NCBI RefSeq assembly: GCF_036417845.1
Contig: NC_089978.1
Coordinates: forward strand, 126,882,183-126,946,182
Source of the DNA: Apteryx mantelli
Taxonomy: Eukaryota; Chordata; Aves; Apterygiformes; Apterygidae
DNA: 64,000 nt
Direction of reading: 5' to 3'
Part shown: positions 36,540 through 50,600 of the stretch, piece after piece
Layout: each line of letters starts with the position of its first letter
How positions within the stretch are numbered: the first letter of the stretch is position 1
Notes under the pieces: generated by a model
Databases searched by the model: none
Seen by the model: only the letters and a program-made list of their open reading frames with translations
Told to the model about the DNA's origin: nothing
Made by a program: the position numbers and the translations under genes

Positions 36540-38227
36540 AACTTTACATTGGTTCATTTTGGGTGATTATGTTGTGGGCGATTTTTGCTTTATCAAATAA
36601 TTTTACAACATGGTTTTTTTTCCTGTTGATTTTAAAGGTAATACTAGTCAGTGCTGTAAAATAGGTTTCTTTTTTATATGCAATTAATCCTTGAGAGTTG
36701 ATTTTAATTTTACAAAAAGGAAAAAATTAATTTACAGAACTGTTTAATAATAGAGTTTTTTTTTTTAAAGCCAATAGACGTGGAGAGAATCCCTGTAAAT
36801 ATATCCAAGCATGCACAATCTTCCCTCCCACCCTCTGCATAACTACTTAGAAACAGTCCTGTGGCAGCTATTAGGGAATTATTTTGACAGTCCTTATCTT
36901 CACCCCAGAAGGCACTAGCATACTGGAGAGAGAGCTGGTACCAAGGCTGGTGGGGGAAGAGGTCAGGTGGCACTGCTTCAGTGTAGAGGTTGCTGGATGA
37001 GAGGCCGCATTCCCTTGCAGCAGTCCTGACCTGAATGTCACGGGAAATTGTTCTGGAAGGTTCAGGGAGACTTTCAAGAACAGACAGCACTGCTTGGGAG
37101 TAGAGCTGCCAAGGTAAGGTCGTGCTTGAGTATAATCTTTGTATGTTTCTGAAACTCTTGCCTATAGGTAACAGCTAACAGACCATTTAAATTCTCTTCT
37201 TCAGCCTTTGGAGGCTGCTGTGTTCTGTTTTAATCCTTGTAAGAGCCCTTTGCAGGATTAAGTGAGATAAAGAACAAAAGCTAGTCTGAAACTTCAAACA
37301 AGGAATTTGGAGTCTTTACTGGTTTCTTTAGACCCTGTATTGTCTAACATTACAAATATTGCAGAAGTGAAACAACTGTTTTGCAAATAACATAGTCTTT
37401 AATTAGCAAATTATTAAAGAGTAGTATAAACAGTCTTCCTTTGGCTAGAGCTCTGTGCTGCTTTGGATTGATCTTCTTAGTGTTGAAGTCAGTCAGTCCG
37501 TATTGCCTCTCCCTAGATTGATGTGACTGGATAAACCTCAATTGACTCTGCCTAATTTACCATACACTGTTTTGGGTTTCTTCCCATCCTAAAAATAAGA
37601 TTTGCTTGTGCTGAATTTTTCTAATGTATTTCATCTCTTAAAAAAAAAAAATGAACCAAGCTGTGGTCAAACTGTCTTGTTCTCTGGTTGTGACACCATA
37701 TAGCAGCAACTTACAGTTTCAACTTGACCTTCCTCTCTCCCAGCAACTACAAAGGAGAATTCAAATGCTGGACAGTAGACACAAAGGCTTAAGCCTTCTA
37801 TTTTATCTAGCTCAGTAGGTTATCTGAAATCATAGTGTTGGTGTAGACTTGAAGGCATTGGAAGGTAGAGGCAGCCTCTAAGGGCACTGCACTTACCAAG
37901 TGTCGGAGCTCTTCTGGGACTTCCATTCTCTGCATCAGTTACCTGAGAACAAAAATATGCCAGACTGACTGATGTGTCCTGTTCTCCTAAGGAGTTTTTA
38001 TTCGCATGGCCTTACTTACCTTGGCATTTTCTCCTCTTCATCCTTCCTTTCCCGTTGGCTCCCCTACCCCCCAAATCAATTAAGGGAAAAAAGCATGTGC
38101 TGTCTATTACTAGCATTCCAAATCATCACAGATTTTTGCCTGTTCTTGAACTAGTTTGAAACTGCACTGAAAGGATGCATTTGTCTGTAATTTTTTTGTA
38201 AATGACATATCACCTGTAAACTCAACA

Positions 38228-38233
38228 AATAAA
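38228..38233 (+). promoter_or_regulatory. TOMM70: Candidate TOMM70 distal poly(A) signal
   Basis: This AATAAA lies about 1.97 kb after the stop codon, close to the roughly 2-kb 3' UTR I recall for mammalian TOMM70. Confidence 0.4.
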
Positions 38234-39346
38234 TATTACCTTCAATTATCTCTCTCTGACATGTATAAGAACAGGTTTTGGTGAAAAATTGCTTAATGCT
38301 GAGTGAAGTTGCACAAATCTGCAGTAGTGTTCTGTGCTTGCTTGAGGTTGCTCTGAATCTAGGAAGAGCTGATAATGACTGACTCCCTTTCATCTTCTCT
38401 CACCTGAACCTTTAAGGAAAAATGAGGAAGAGACATGGAATGAACAAGTCTCTGCAATTGTAGAGGTATGATGATAAGAGCTGAAGATTACAGGGGAAAG
38501 GAGAACCAGCCAAGAAAGCTGGGAATCTCAGTAGCTGGCATCCTGTTAATGTGTATGTAGTTGGATTTGGCTCAGGCTCCCCTTTAGTATGATAGAAGGG
38601 ATTGTCTTTTTTTTTCTTTTTCTTTTTTTTGTTTTTTATGGATGATATAGTTGAGGTTCTGCTTTAAAGCCAGGTGTTCACGTGAACTTAACTTTCTTTT
38701 CAACAAGGGGTTGAGAGCTGTGGTGAGATGATTGCTGCTATTTTAAAAGAATCCGGTAAAATCATGTAGGAAGCTAGTACTGAAGACTCACATAAACCTA
38801 GTGCATTCTAGAGACTGGGAAGCTGCTTCCATGCATAGTAGTCAGGCATCTTAATCCTGATTGTGTCAAATCCCTGCTGTCCTTGTTTTTGTTCAGACAT
38901 GGAGACAAGTTTGTCAAAAAGGAGATTAGAAGCTGTGATTTGAATTACTTAGATCTAATTGCAGATGAAAGGTGAAGAGGGACCTAACATTGACCAAGGA
39001 GTTGTACTGTAATTTATTCGGGAAGTGTTAAGAGCAATTGAGCCAGTTTAGCTACAGCTTTGACCAGGCTTCCCAGCTGTGCTGGTAATAACATTCCTGC
39101 TGAATCCAGACACAACAGGCATTACTGTATTTTCTGCCTTGCCTTTGAAAAGAACTTAAACATTTGCAGGGTGAACTTCTGGAGCTATTTCAGGGTGGTT
39201 ACTAGGTAGTTTTCTGTATTTATAGAATATTGGTGCATATGTATAATATGGTTACTTAAAGTGCCTGTCTTCTGCCAATATAAAAATTGAGTAGCTATTG
39301 CTTCAACTGCTATCTAACCAAGGATTGCTTATGTACTCTTTCATTT

Positions 39347-39362
39347 GGGGGGGGGGGGGGGG
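39347..39362. repeat. G16 homopolymer
   Basis: An unbroken run of 16 G on the plus strand, downstream of TOMM70. Confidence 0.9.
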
Positions 39363-39699
39363 ATCCCAGTCCATTGTATCCCTCCCGAGAGTGAAGCTTA
39401 CTGGAGACACTTAAAAAGCCCTCCTAAAATGGGGGGCTTGGTTGAAAACTGTCCTGACAGACACTGAATTGGACTGAATTTGTCACCTCTTAATTCACCA
39501 AAGAGGCCCATTTCAAATTGTCATCTGTTCTCTCCTGTTTGGAAGCCCAAAGGAGGATGGTCTGTACATGTGTGGACTCTTTCATTTTGTCTGTGCGGCC
39601 TGCACTTTACATTGTCAAAGTTAAGGAGTGGTCAGCTCTTGGGAATCCTGCACTTCTTTAATCCTCCAAAGAGAGTGTTTAGTTTCTGCATGCTGAACT

Positions 39700-39718
39700 G
39701 GGGGGGGGGGGGGGGGGG
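39700..39718. repeat. G19 homopolymer
   Basis: An unbroken run of 19 G, 337 bases after the first G run and just before an AATAAA at 39898. It could fold as a G-quadruplex. Confidence 0.9.
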
Positions 39719-40283
39719 AGGAGCCCGATGCAGTAGTTTAGAAATATGGATCTACAATAGCTGCTATGATTTAGAAGTTGGAGCCCAGTGATGGCAGACA
39801 CTGATGCTGATTGTTGAGTATGTGGCAGGCACCAATCTAATGCAGGAGACCTGACTTAGATGGTGAATTGTTAATTTTTTATATTTATTTTTCAACTAAT
39901 AAATTTTCACTTCACCTTATGCTCTGTGGCTTTTTTCTTAGCATTCCACTACAGTCTGTATACTGAAATGCAGTGAAAGCACAGATAAAAAAAAGCTTGC
40001 TGGAAGAGATCTGCCACTGAAAGTGAAATAATGTGACCTGTCCTTTGAGGGGAAGGAATCCTTAGTGCTTGGCTTAATTTAATCATTGATTTCCATAAAG
40101 GTGGCTGGGGTTGCTAGAGGCAACATGTAGCTCATGCCAGAGAAGTCGAAAGAACATCAAAGAACTATGTCAAGACAACAGCTGTGGGAGGAGGATGGTG
40201 GACAAACATGAAGAAAAAGGTAAGGTGGTTTGGGGGAAACCGGTGGAGGCTAGAGAGAGAAAAACCTCCCTCCCTCTGCCCAC

Positions 40284-40308
40284 CTTTTATTTATTTATTT
40301 ATTTATTT
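40284..40308. repeat. (TTTA)n microsatellite
   Basis: A short TTTA run in the convergent region. Confidence 0.85.
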
Positions 40309-40834
40309 TTGTATTTTGAAGTCTCCTTTAGCCTCATTGCTTGCTTTATCATTTTTGCTACTGGAAAACTAAAAGCCTTGTGGCAGAGGCTAGGTATTTG
40401 TACATGCTTTACCCCCTCCCCTTCCCTCCCCTCCCCCCCCAGGAAAAAAATAGCCTTTTGTAAATTCATAATTTTTTTTAGACTGGAAGTAGAAGTACAA
40501 CGGAGGCTTCCTTCTATGCAAACAGCTTTTCTAAAAACTGCTAGCCTGGTTTTGAGTATTTTAAAGCCATCCTTAATAATCAGTTAGTTGGTTTTTTCAG
40601 CAAGAGCAGTGGAATAAGCAGAATTTCACATGCAGTTGATGGGAGTTAGTCTTTGACAGGGATAATGTATTCAGACATTCAGCAACTCTAGTACCTGTCT
40701 TTTGTGAGATTGGAGAGAAAGACTCGGGCAATTTTCTAACCCTTTGACTGACTTCTCTCACAGCTTTCTAAGTTGAAGACTGTCAGAGTGCAGAATTAAA
40801 GTCAACTGAGCCATGATATTAAGGAAGTAGTATT

Positions 40835-40840
40835 TTTATT
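40835..40840 (-). promoter_or_regulatory. NIT2: Probable NIT2 poly(A) signal
   Basis: This is the first AATAAA on the minus strand after the NIT2 stop codon (41598), giving a 3' UTR of about 0.77 kb. Confidence 0.5.
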
Positions 40841-41597
40841 TTAATTTACATGTTACTACACCTTTGCTTTAACAAAACAGTAGTGCACATCAGTACTAAC
40901 AGGAAGTGCAACAAGGATAATTTAATACATATATTGTATAGAGAAGGCACAAGAACCAAAGCCTGTTTACAGATTCTTCTATAGTGGTAGTTCTGTTTGG
41001 CTTCCTCTTGCACTGTCATTAAGCAGTACAGAGCAGAATCTGGCCTCTTTTGCTTAGTGTGTTAAATTTTAAGCTTGCCCAGTTAGAAATTGGGCATTTA
41101 CGTAACTCTAAGCTGATTGTTTAGGCATGTACAACTAAGGCAGGAGACAGGTAGAAAAGTTATGCTTCTAGATTATATGATAATTCACTGAAAAATTCAA
41201 GATACTAAAGCCAGCTTCACAGGATTTCCACAGATAACAAGGTTTCCATCTCCGCTTCCTACAAAAAAAGGCCCAGAAACTTAGAAAACAAAAGAGATAA
41301 CAATACTTAAAATTGTGATGCCTAAACAGCAATGTTAACTGAGTTGAGATGATTTGACCTCTATCTTTGTCCTAGCTGTTAAATACTGTTAAAAAAAAAA
41401 AAAAGAGAGGAGAGATAAAAGTCAGCTCAGAAGCTATATTTGAATTGATTTTTAGAATTATACCACCAAGGGTGTGGGGGTTAGTTTAAAAACAAACAAA
41501 CCAACCATCACATTTATCAGTAGCCTAGTAGTGAAGGAATCCTGAAGATGAAGGCAGCAGCCACTGTGCCACCTGAGCCTTCCACATTCATACAGCT

Positions 41598-41686
41598 TCA
41601 CTTTTTCATCTCTACACCATACAGATCATAACGCTTCTGGCTCAAAATAGGGATTTGTTGACGGATTTCTGCAAGCTTCTTCAGAT
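41598..41686 (-). CDS. NIT2: NIT2 exon 10 (last coding)
   Basis: Completes Asp247 and encodes [20 protein letters not shown] to EMKK, then TGA at 41600-41598. The acceptor is cccctccag. Confidence 0.97.
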
Positions 41687-44600
41687 CTGGAGGGGCAAGA
41701 AATAGCTATTAGAACGCAGTCAAAAAGGACTGGAAAGTGCACAACTTGCTCTGATCAAGGCAGGAAACGAGAAGATTTTCATGAAGAATGTTTCTGTTGG
41801 TCACCATGACTAGGGAGCCAGGGCTGAATGAAGCCTGAATTTGCTCTTGCCTAAGGTAGCAGCTTCCTCATAAGGGAGGAGACTGGAACAGTCTGGTCTT
41901 GCTGCTGCTTTTCTTGCTTTACTCTAGCAAAGATAGGGAAGGAAAGGGAACACTGCATCATATGCACCTGTGTGGGAGGAGACAAGCTCAAGACTCCTGG
42001 CTCTCTTAGTTTCATGACCTGTATTGGAGGGGAATAAAGTAGGAAAAAACCCTACCAACTTACCTATATCTGTGTATAGAACTGTTTCCTCAGTGCCAGC
42101 TTTGGCTATGACTTCACCCCTGCAAAATTAAACACATTTGTTCAGAGCATTAACACAGAGGTATCGAGGCATCAGTCCAGTTGCTGTTGTTTGTATAGGA
42201 GTGGGTCTACCCTTTGAGATCTGGGGCTGTAGAGACAGGGCTGTCCTAAAAATAGCATCATAATTCCTAACTCTTGAATAGCTTCCAAGTTTTCATGTAA
42301 CACATACATGCTTAAGTATGCTTCTGAAGATCAAGAAGAATGAAACAAATATGAGAACCAATGCATGTGACCAGGGAATATACCTATCTCCAGTAGGGAT
42401 AATTGTGTATGGTAAGGAATAAGTCTTTCCCATTTCAGATCCTACTGGCTTTTAACAGAAGGAGCACACTTCATACTCTGCATGAGCTACTAAACACTAT
42501 CAAGTCTCCACCAAGAGCAACATCCTTGCTATCATCATGTAAAGTTAAAAGCTGTAGACATAGCTAAAAATGTTTTACTTACTTTGCAATTGTCTAGAAG
42601 AGTAACATAATTGGAATGATTTATTTGGAAAAAAAATTGACTGAAGACTGTTACTTTTGCCCAGGGCCACTCAGGTGCATAGGAGAAAGTTATTGCTGCT
42701 TAAGTCAGAATGTGTCTTGTCTGGTTGAAGACATTCTTGTTCTTTCTTGTGTCAAAGCAGGGGGGTTCTTTGAGGAAGTTAAACTGTTTCATACAAACAG
42801 TTTAATATGGTTCTGTTCTGGATGGACAATTATCACAGTACATAGTATGTAATGGAGTGAATTTCAGGGACAATTTGAGAAGGTCAGCAGCTTAACTAAT
42901 ACTTAATGCTACTAAAGTAGCTTCTGTGCTTCCAACAAGAATGCATATGGTTAAACTAGTTTTACTGGCTAACAAAAAAACCCCTGAAAAAATAAGAAAA
43001 AAGGATGATTTTGAAGATGTAGGCTTACTGCACCCTTGTCTTTGTCACTTAAGAACATGAAATGCATCTGTCCGCTTTTGCTATGTGAAAAAACACTCAG
43101 GAAGCAAGGGCCTATATCAAATGCTGAAAGTTGGGCACTTCATTTAAAAAAAAAAAAAAAGTTCTCAGGTGCTTTTTACAAGAACTTAAGACATTTTCAG
43201 TAGGTGGAAATGTGAGACTGAAATGTGACTGTCAAGTAAAACACTTTTTAATCAAGAGAAGATTATTTTTCTGAACTCACCATGGATTTACTACAGTGCT
43301 GTGTCCCCAGGCAACATAGGATGCTTTTTCATCTCTGGCAGGAGATACCGTAGCTACGTAGACTTGATTATCAACAGCTCTGTGTTCACAGAAAGATGGG
43401 GGAGAGGGAAAAGTCTGACTCTTTTTTTTCTTTTTTATACCACCACTTAACTAAGAAGAAGAGAAGGAAGTCATGCTGAAGGGGTGAGCTATACATCCTT
43501 CTGAAGAGTAGCCAAAATCATAAATGATGAAGGTCAGAGAGCAAACAAAGCTGGGAAAGAGAAGTATCTAGCACCTGCCCCCAGAGTTAGGGTTAGAATA
43601 AGTTACGTATTTGTTCAGTATGTAGCAAAAGTGATTGAAGCTGACCAAATGAATAAATTTGACTTAATTTAAGACTTAAGAAAAGAATCCTGCATTCAGG
43701 AGTCTCAAGGTCTCTTTCTGTCTTTAGTTAGAGCAGTTCTTAAATGGTTATTGCTGGCTCATGCCTCTTCTGTCTAAAACTTTGTGTGTGAATGGTGCTC
43801 ATAGTACTACAGGGAAAAGGTCCTTGTAAGGGTACAGCTGGGGGCAGAGGGGCTGACAGGAGTGAAGGATAACCATCTGCTTTCCTCCTTGACAGCAAAA
43901 TTTGGTGTCCCATGCAAGGCCTGAGGAATGGTGTAGCACTGATAGCAGGGTGACCCTGCAGCACCACTTATGCTGCATAATGTGGTTTAGAATACAAGAA
44001 CAATTCAGTTCTAAATGCTAAAACCCCCTATGGAACAGGAGCATAACTTAGTTCTTACCGTCCCCTTTGTAGTAGTTCCCAGTGAGCTGGTCCTGTTGTC
44101 AGATTAAAAGCCCCTGGATATATCAGCAGCTGGCAACCTTTGTTAAAAGGAAATTAGAACCCAACCGTCATTAAGGGGAAAATGGTTTACACTACAGCCA
44201 CCCAAAGCAAGCTTTCTTTCAGTGTTTATTGCCCAATTTCTGTCCACAATGGAAGAAAATTTAGCCCCTCCTTGCACAGCACAGGTGATTGATTATGTCA
44301 GCAAAGCCCTGTGATATATTGTCAAGTGTGGGGCCATGTGAACTTCATCCTTCTCCACCGTTCCATCAGCAGAGGCATAGCAGGAGATGACTGCTACCTT
44401 ACTCAAGGAGAGTAGATCCTCGTTTGAATAATGAGGTCTCAGGCACAAGCTGCACTTTGTATTATTTGTGTTATTAGAGTGCATGATCATGCATACAGAT
44501 TACTCAGTATGTACCACCCTGAAACAGCCTTGTATAGTTCAGGCCTTAGGGCTAGCCCTGCTCCACTGTTAGGTGACCCAGCCTCACCTTTCTGTCCATA

Positions 44601-47600
44601 GATTTGAGCCAGCTCAGCAAATCTGATATCATAGCAGATGCCCAGGCCCACTTTACAGTACACTGTTCTCAAAACACAAGAGACAACAGTCAGATTGCTG
44701 CCAGAAGTACACAAAAGTAATCAGAAGTTTCCCTTTAGCCATCCTGCCAGCTGTTAATTAACACGTGTCACAGTAACAAGAGGAGGTATATTTAAATGTT
44801 TCCTTATCTGCAGCAAGCACTGGCTATTTGAGGGTGAGAATTCATTCATCATAAGGGCATGTCCACAAAATAATGTCATATGAGGCCTTTGTGTAACATT
44901 ATTTCTTTCTTATTTAGCTGCAAGCTTTTCAGCGATATGCAAAGAAAAGAGACCACTCACTGCTCTGCAAGAACTAAAACTAGTTATGTGCTTTCCTATA
45001 GTGTGCACATTACAAGGAGTAGGAGGTGACCATGGAAGTTGAGACTCTTAGGAGAGCTCAGTTAATGGGACATGATAATTTTTGAAGACAGAGCGGTAGG
45101 TGTGTTACGTTTTTATCTGATGTGGTTGATGCAAGAATGTTGAAATGGGTTTTATAGTTAATTGTCTCCAGTATTGTATTAGCTTCACATGAAACAAGCT
45201 GCTAGTATAGCTGTTTGCTACATATAAAACATGGCTTGGAAAAAAATATAAGCAGTTTAGGCAGATGTAATTTCTATAAAAAGAAAAAAATACAATAACT
45301 ACTCTATTAGAAATCAACAAAACCTTGTTTGCTAAAGGAAGCACCATGATGCTTGCTTCATCCTTTTCTACTCCTCTGTCCTTTTTCAATCATGTTGTCT
45401 TTGTAAAGAGTTTCAGAAGTGATTCACACACTTGGAACAAACAAACTATATTGGCCATGGTGGTCAAATGCCTAATATAAATCCAACAATTAAAAATCCC
45501 AGGGGTAGGGGGAGAAGAGCTCCAAAAGAACTGTTTCAAGACTGTCTGTAGTGTCATTGTGGTAGTGTTCCTTAAAGAGAAGGCTTGTCTTATACTCACG
45601 AGTATCAAACATAGAGAAACTATTCCCTGGACTCAGGGTTTCAGACTCTTTGAACTGTATCTTCCCAGGAACATTAATGTCAAACAAATGAATCTGTAAT
45701 TAGAGTGTTATTAATAACAATTAATAACAATTTCTGTGCTTGATATTTGAGCCTGTTTATATTAGACCCGTGTATTTTCTAGTCAACTTCATCTAGACTA
45801 CTCTTTTGCCAGGATCCCAACTAAACATTGCTGAAGATTCAAATCATCTTTAGGAGATCTCACAATCAGTTTTCTTCTCTACATGTCTAAACTTATTTGG
45901 GGAAAAAAAATGCTGGGCATTTTAAACATCACATATAATCCCTGTGTACCAAGTGATGCATATATCAAATGTTTATACTATTAACCAAGTAAAATGCCCA
46001 GTCCTTGTCCCATGCAATAATAGACAGGAGGTAAAAATAGCTAAAATATGTAACAACTTATTTGTAGTATGCATTCACATCTTCAGGGAAAGAATTCCTG
46101 CAAAATAGCTATCTTCCTTGATTTAACGAGTAATTTGGGAAAAGAGAGGCTCCATATTAAATGTCTTGAGCTTGTCAGGATGATCTTAGGTGCAATATGT
46201 TAAAGCACATAACTCCTCTCTCTTACAAGGCGCGAGTCCCATTCCTCCAAAACTTCTCCAGAAAGTACCCTCAAAGTCATGTAGCTCCCATCACTTCAGC
46301 TATGCAGATGTCTTAGCCTCTGTGGACAGTCATTATCTCCCCCTTGCAAAGGAGAATCCTATTCCTGAGTGGGGCCTCCTACTACTAAAGCTGTTTTAGT
46401 ATTATTATTAGTTCCTATTTACACAGTACAACCTGTATTCAACAAGTACAGTGGGTGTGGACTGGTGTGGTACAACAGAAGGAAGACAACATACTGTTTC
46501 AGAGAGCTAGCTAATAGCAAAGTGCAGAATCAGTTAACAGAATAAATCAATACCTACACCCCAGAGCTATTCTGCATCACCTCATTTGTTCCAAGTAACC
46601 TTGCATTCTCTTTTTTATTTTATCTTGAAACAAACATGATGATGTTCACCTAAGGAATTATACCTGTATGCAAAGCCAGATTAACAGAAACTATAGTCTA
46701 TATTTATGAATAGTAGGTAGTTTCTCAGAAGGCACAAAGCAACATCCAGGTGGAAGGAGACAGTAAGCAGCCATCTACCACAAACAGCAGGCACAGCTCA
46801 GCTGCAGATCTGGTAGGCAGCCCTTTGGATTTGTCTGCACAAATTTACATACTTTGTGTGCTGTATGTATAAGAGCAGTATTCATGATGATAGAAAGGCT
46901 AAGTCCATTGGGAACCTGAGGAAAAAATCCTGATCCCACTGAAGTGACATTAGATTTCAGACCTAGACCAACATACATAGGCAAGCTGAGATGGATCAGG
47001 ATTTACTCTTTAAAACAGATTTCCCAGTATGTGGGACAAGCCAATTAGGCCTTCTGTGCCCTATCATCTTTATCCAAAACAAGTTGATGACCACCTTTGA
47101 AAAAAGTATTTTCATGTCCCAAAGAAAAACTGCATGTACTTATTAACCACAGTACACTGCTTATTATTACTGGAAGATTCTACTGTTCGCATCATCTTTA
47201 GGCACAGATGAAGTTACTTGTGCCTTCTAAAAAGAAAACACAGTATCATTTTTTGGACAACATTGCTAAATGCTATTCACACCAATAAGAAACCTTCTAA
47301 TAACACTCTGCCATCTTACCTTCCTATGCTTTGCCAACATAGCACCATCAGGCCCAAAGACAGTACACGTATTATACAGCTTTCCACCATCCTCTTCTGG
47401 AATAGATCCTTTATTAAGGCAAGAACAAAAATTTCACACTGTAATATATGGAGTTTTGATGCATCTGCACAAATAGACATTGCCCATTTTTCCCTTCAAG
47501 GAGATAGTCATGAGGAATAAGTTACCTCCAACAAGATATATGCTACACTCCTTTGCAACTTCTGAGAGCTTTTGTGTCGATTCTCCAGGGATCTTCTCTG

Positions 47601-50600
47601 CATATTCCTTGAAGTACTGGGTTCCATAAGGAGAGTTAAAACATTCCTAGAATTGGAAAAAGATTGAAATTAAGTTAAAATCTGATAATACCACTGCAAG
47701 CAGGTGTACTTGGCCTCTCAAACTCCTCTTCTAGCAACATTCTCATATGACCTTCAGCTTTACAGGAGCTCACTAAACAACCCCAAAAATATCAGAGAGG
47801 CAACAGAGAATGTAACAATCAGAGACAATGTGGTGGGTGAGTTGGTGTGAACATGTGCCGGACAGAACATGAGCTAGGACATTCAGTAAAGCTGTTAGTA
47901 GTAATAAGGCTAGCATATTTATCAGTCTAGACTTAGCGAGATTGCAAGGAATCGTCTCAGAGCAATGAACCAAGTCCCACCTAGCTCATCTGACAATTTA
48001 CAAGCTAAATCAATTTTCTCAAAACTGTGAAATTGTTGTGCTCATCTACAGCCTATATTTTCTTCCTTTTTTAAAGGACCTTTTCAGAACATGGATTTCT
48101 CAAAATCTTTTGCTAAAACTATCCTTTAAATACCAGTTCCCCACAACTGAAGAGTCTCTTCTGTCTCAGTCTCTAGTTAAAGATTTGCTATCCTCAGAAT
48201 GAGGCGTGTAATCTTTAGACAGTAAGATTAACAGAGTGGTTTAGATGCCTAAACTAGGTGGCCAGTGGTATTTGAGAGGCCCAAGATACCTAGAACTCAC
48301 TCTGCATTACATTTGCCAGCCCTGTATGGGCGTGAGAAACCCCCACCCCCACCGCTATTTCTCCCCTAAAGGAATACAGCTGGAGGCCACAGATGATAGG
48401 CTATCAGATAGCACTGAGCACCTACTCTTAGACAACTGATTCCCTGCCCAAGCATGTGCCTTGGTTGTTACTTCAGCTCACTGGAAATTTTTACTAGGAA
48501 ACAAACAAACAAACAAAAAAATCAATCTATCTGGGAGTAGTACAATAAACATTTATGCCGTAACTGTCCAAGCAAACATCTTAAAAACTACAGTAGATTC
48601 TTCTGAACTAGAAGATCTGAACCAAAACTGGATGAGTTTTCACCACATGCACAAACACTTGCACAAACAGCTGTTAGGCACCAGCTAATTTATGGCAGAA
48701 TTTGTGGATGGAAGATCGAGAGAGGAGGTCTCTGCAGACTGTCAAATGAGTTTGTCGGGCTTTTGAAAGCTGGAGTGCACTTCAGGAAAATGAAATCAGT
48801 GCCAGCTGCCTTCACCACCTTCTTGCCACCTGCAACAGCAGTGTGGCTGGCAGCAAAACCACAGGGCTGTACTGCAAGATAACACTGGAACATGACTGCA
48901 CACTGCCTGTACAGATCTCCTAGTCCTGTGCTCTCCAAAGTGGGAAGAGTGCAGGGATACATCTTTGAATTCTTTCAATTTGTTTCTAGATTCAAACAGG
49001 TTCTGTTGTTATTTCTTAATCTATAAATATTACAAATCATTTTTGTCCAACACATCTCCAGGTTCAGAAGTGAAAAAAAAAATTAACACAACAAGGGCCG
49101 CATGTCACAGGAAAACTGCCACATGCCTCTGCACTATACGCTCAGTGCAAGTCTCTGTGAAGGGTGACTTTAAAAAAAATAAGTGGAGAGAAGAAAATAT
49201 TTCATGCCTGCCTCCTAGAAGCAATAAAAAGTTTACGTTCCCAAAGCCTGTGAAAGACCCTAAGCCTGTTTGAGAGGACTTACTTTATAAGCATAAAGTA
49301 TCATTAGCAAGATGAATACCTCTACTAAATAGGGCCAGAAACATCAACATTTGCACACGTGACAAAACTAGCAAATAATAGATAATCTCAGTGTAGGAGG
49401 CCCAGACAGGATAATCAAAGGTCATATGTGCAATACCAGAGCTGTGCTGGTACAAAGCAGCAGGGAAGTTTGCTTAATACTTGGCCTGTGACAGCAGGAT
49501 GGAGAATATTCTTTGTGTAAAACATTCACACCTAAAGTTCACCCAGTAATGAACTTTGCACTCCTGAGTCAGATGCTGCAGGGCACAGGGGTAACAAACG
49601 TCCCCTCAGAAAGAAAGGAAAAGCTCCCAGCTGCACTGGAAAGGCCACCTCACTGCCAACACATTCATCTGCGTAAAAATTCAGCAAGGCAATCATGGGT
49701 GAAGTCCAAAAGGTAGATCAGAATTGGTCAGCAATTTTAAGTGCAGACCATGTCCCTACAGAAGGATGTCATACAAGAAAGGCATTTTGATGATAATTCA
49801 GCCACAAACAACCTACTGGAAATGTCTGAAAGTCCGTTTTGTTTCTCATGTGCTGCCTAATCTGAAAGGGTTGTGGTAAAGAGAGACACTGGATGCCCGT
49901 TTTCTTTCATTTTGACATTGACATTCTTTTGCTGAAAAATCATCTTTTCCTAAATTCCAGCACAGAAGGCTTCTGCAAAGATTCAGACCACAGTCTCACT
50001 TTTGCAATTCAGAACAAATCAGTCAGGGCTGATGGAATTGCCTGGGATTTAAACCAGCACAAACTTATCAGAATCTTGTCCCACAAAAAAAGACAACCTG
50101 CTAGCTCCAGCCAATTAAGTCTCCTTGCTGCATGCCACTAGATATAACAAGGCACATTCATTCCTGTTTTTTTCTGTTTTGGAGCCTCTTACAGTATCCA
50201 AGCATACACAGAGAGAAATGGGAATATAAACTCATGATTAACACTGGAAAAAGAGGTTTCCCAGGGGTTTGAGGTATAGGATTTTTAAGTTTAAGATCTT
50301 TACTCACAGGTAGAGCCACAACTTTTGCTCCTTTTGCCGATGCTTCTTTTACCAGTCCACAGGCTCGTTGCAGGTTATCTGATTTGACAGCAGATACCTG
50401 AAGCTGAATGAGTGCCAGGCGGAAATCTAATGACAGAAATGAAACAATTAGCCAGTGAAATCCCCCAGGTAAACCACTTCAAATTTTGAATTCATTAGTA
50501 GGTGTTAAACAAAATAAATTTGCCTACATCTACATATATCTTGCATATATCTACCACTTCCAACTCATTATTCAGTCAGTATATGACTCTGGAAACAGCC

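Larger units (their letters stand above)
36600..40820. other. Convergent 3' region between TOMM70 and NIT2
   Basis: It holds the possible long 3' UTR of TOMM70, two long G runs (39347-39362 and 39700-39718), a TTTA microsatellite (40284-40308) and a C/T-rich tract (40411-40441). The largest open frames (126 codons on minus at 37090-36710, 158 codons on plus at 40111-40587) match nothing I recognise. Confidence 0.6.

Noticed and set aside
40111-40587. 158-codon plus-strand open frame
   Set aside because: It crosses a TTTA microsatellite and a C/T tract; it is low-complexity with no domain.
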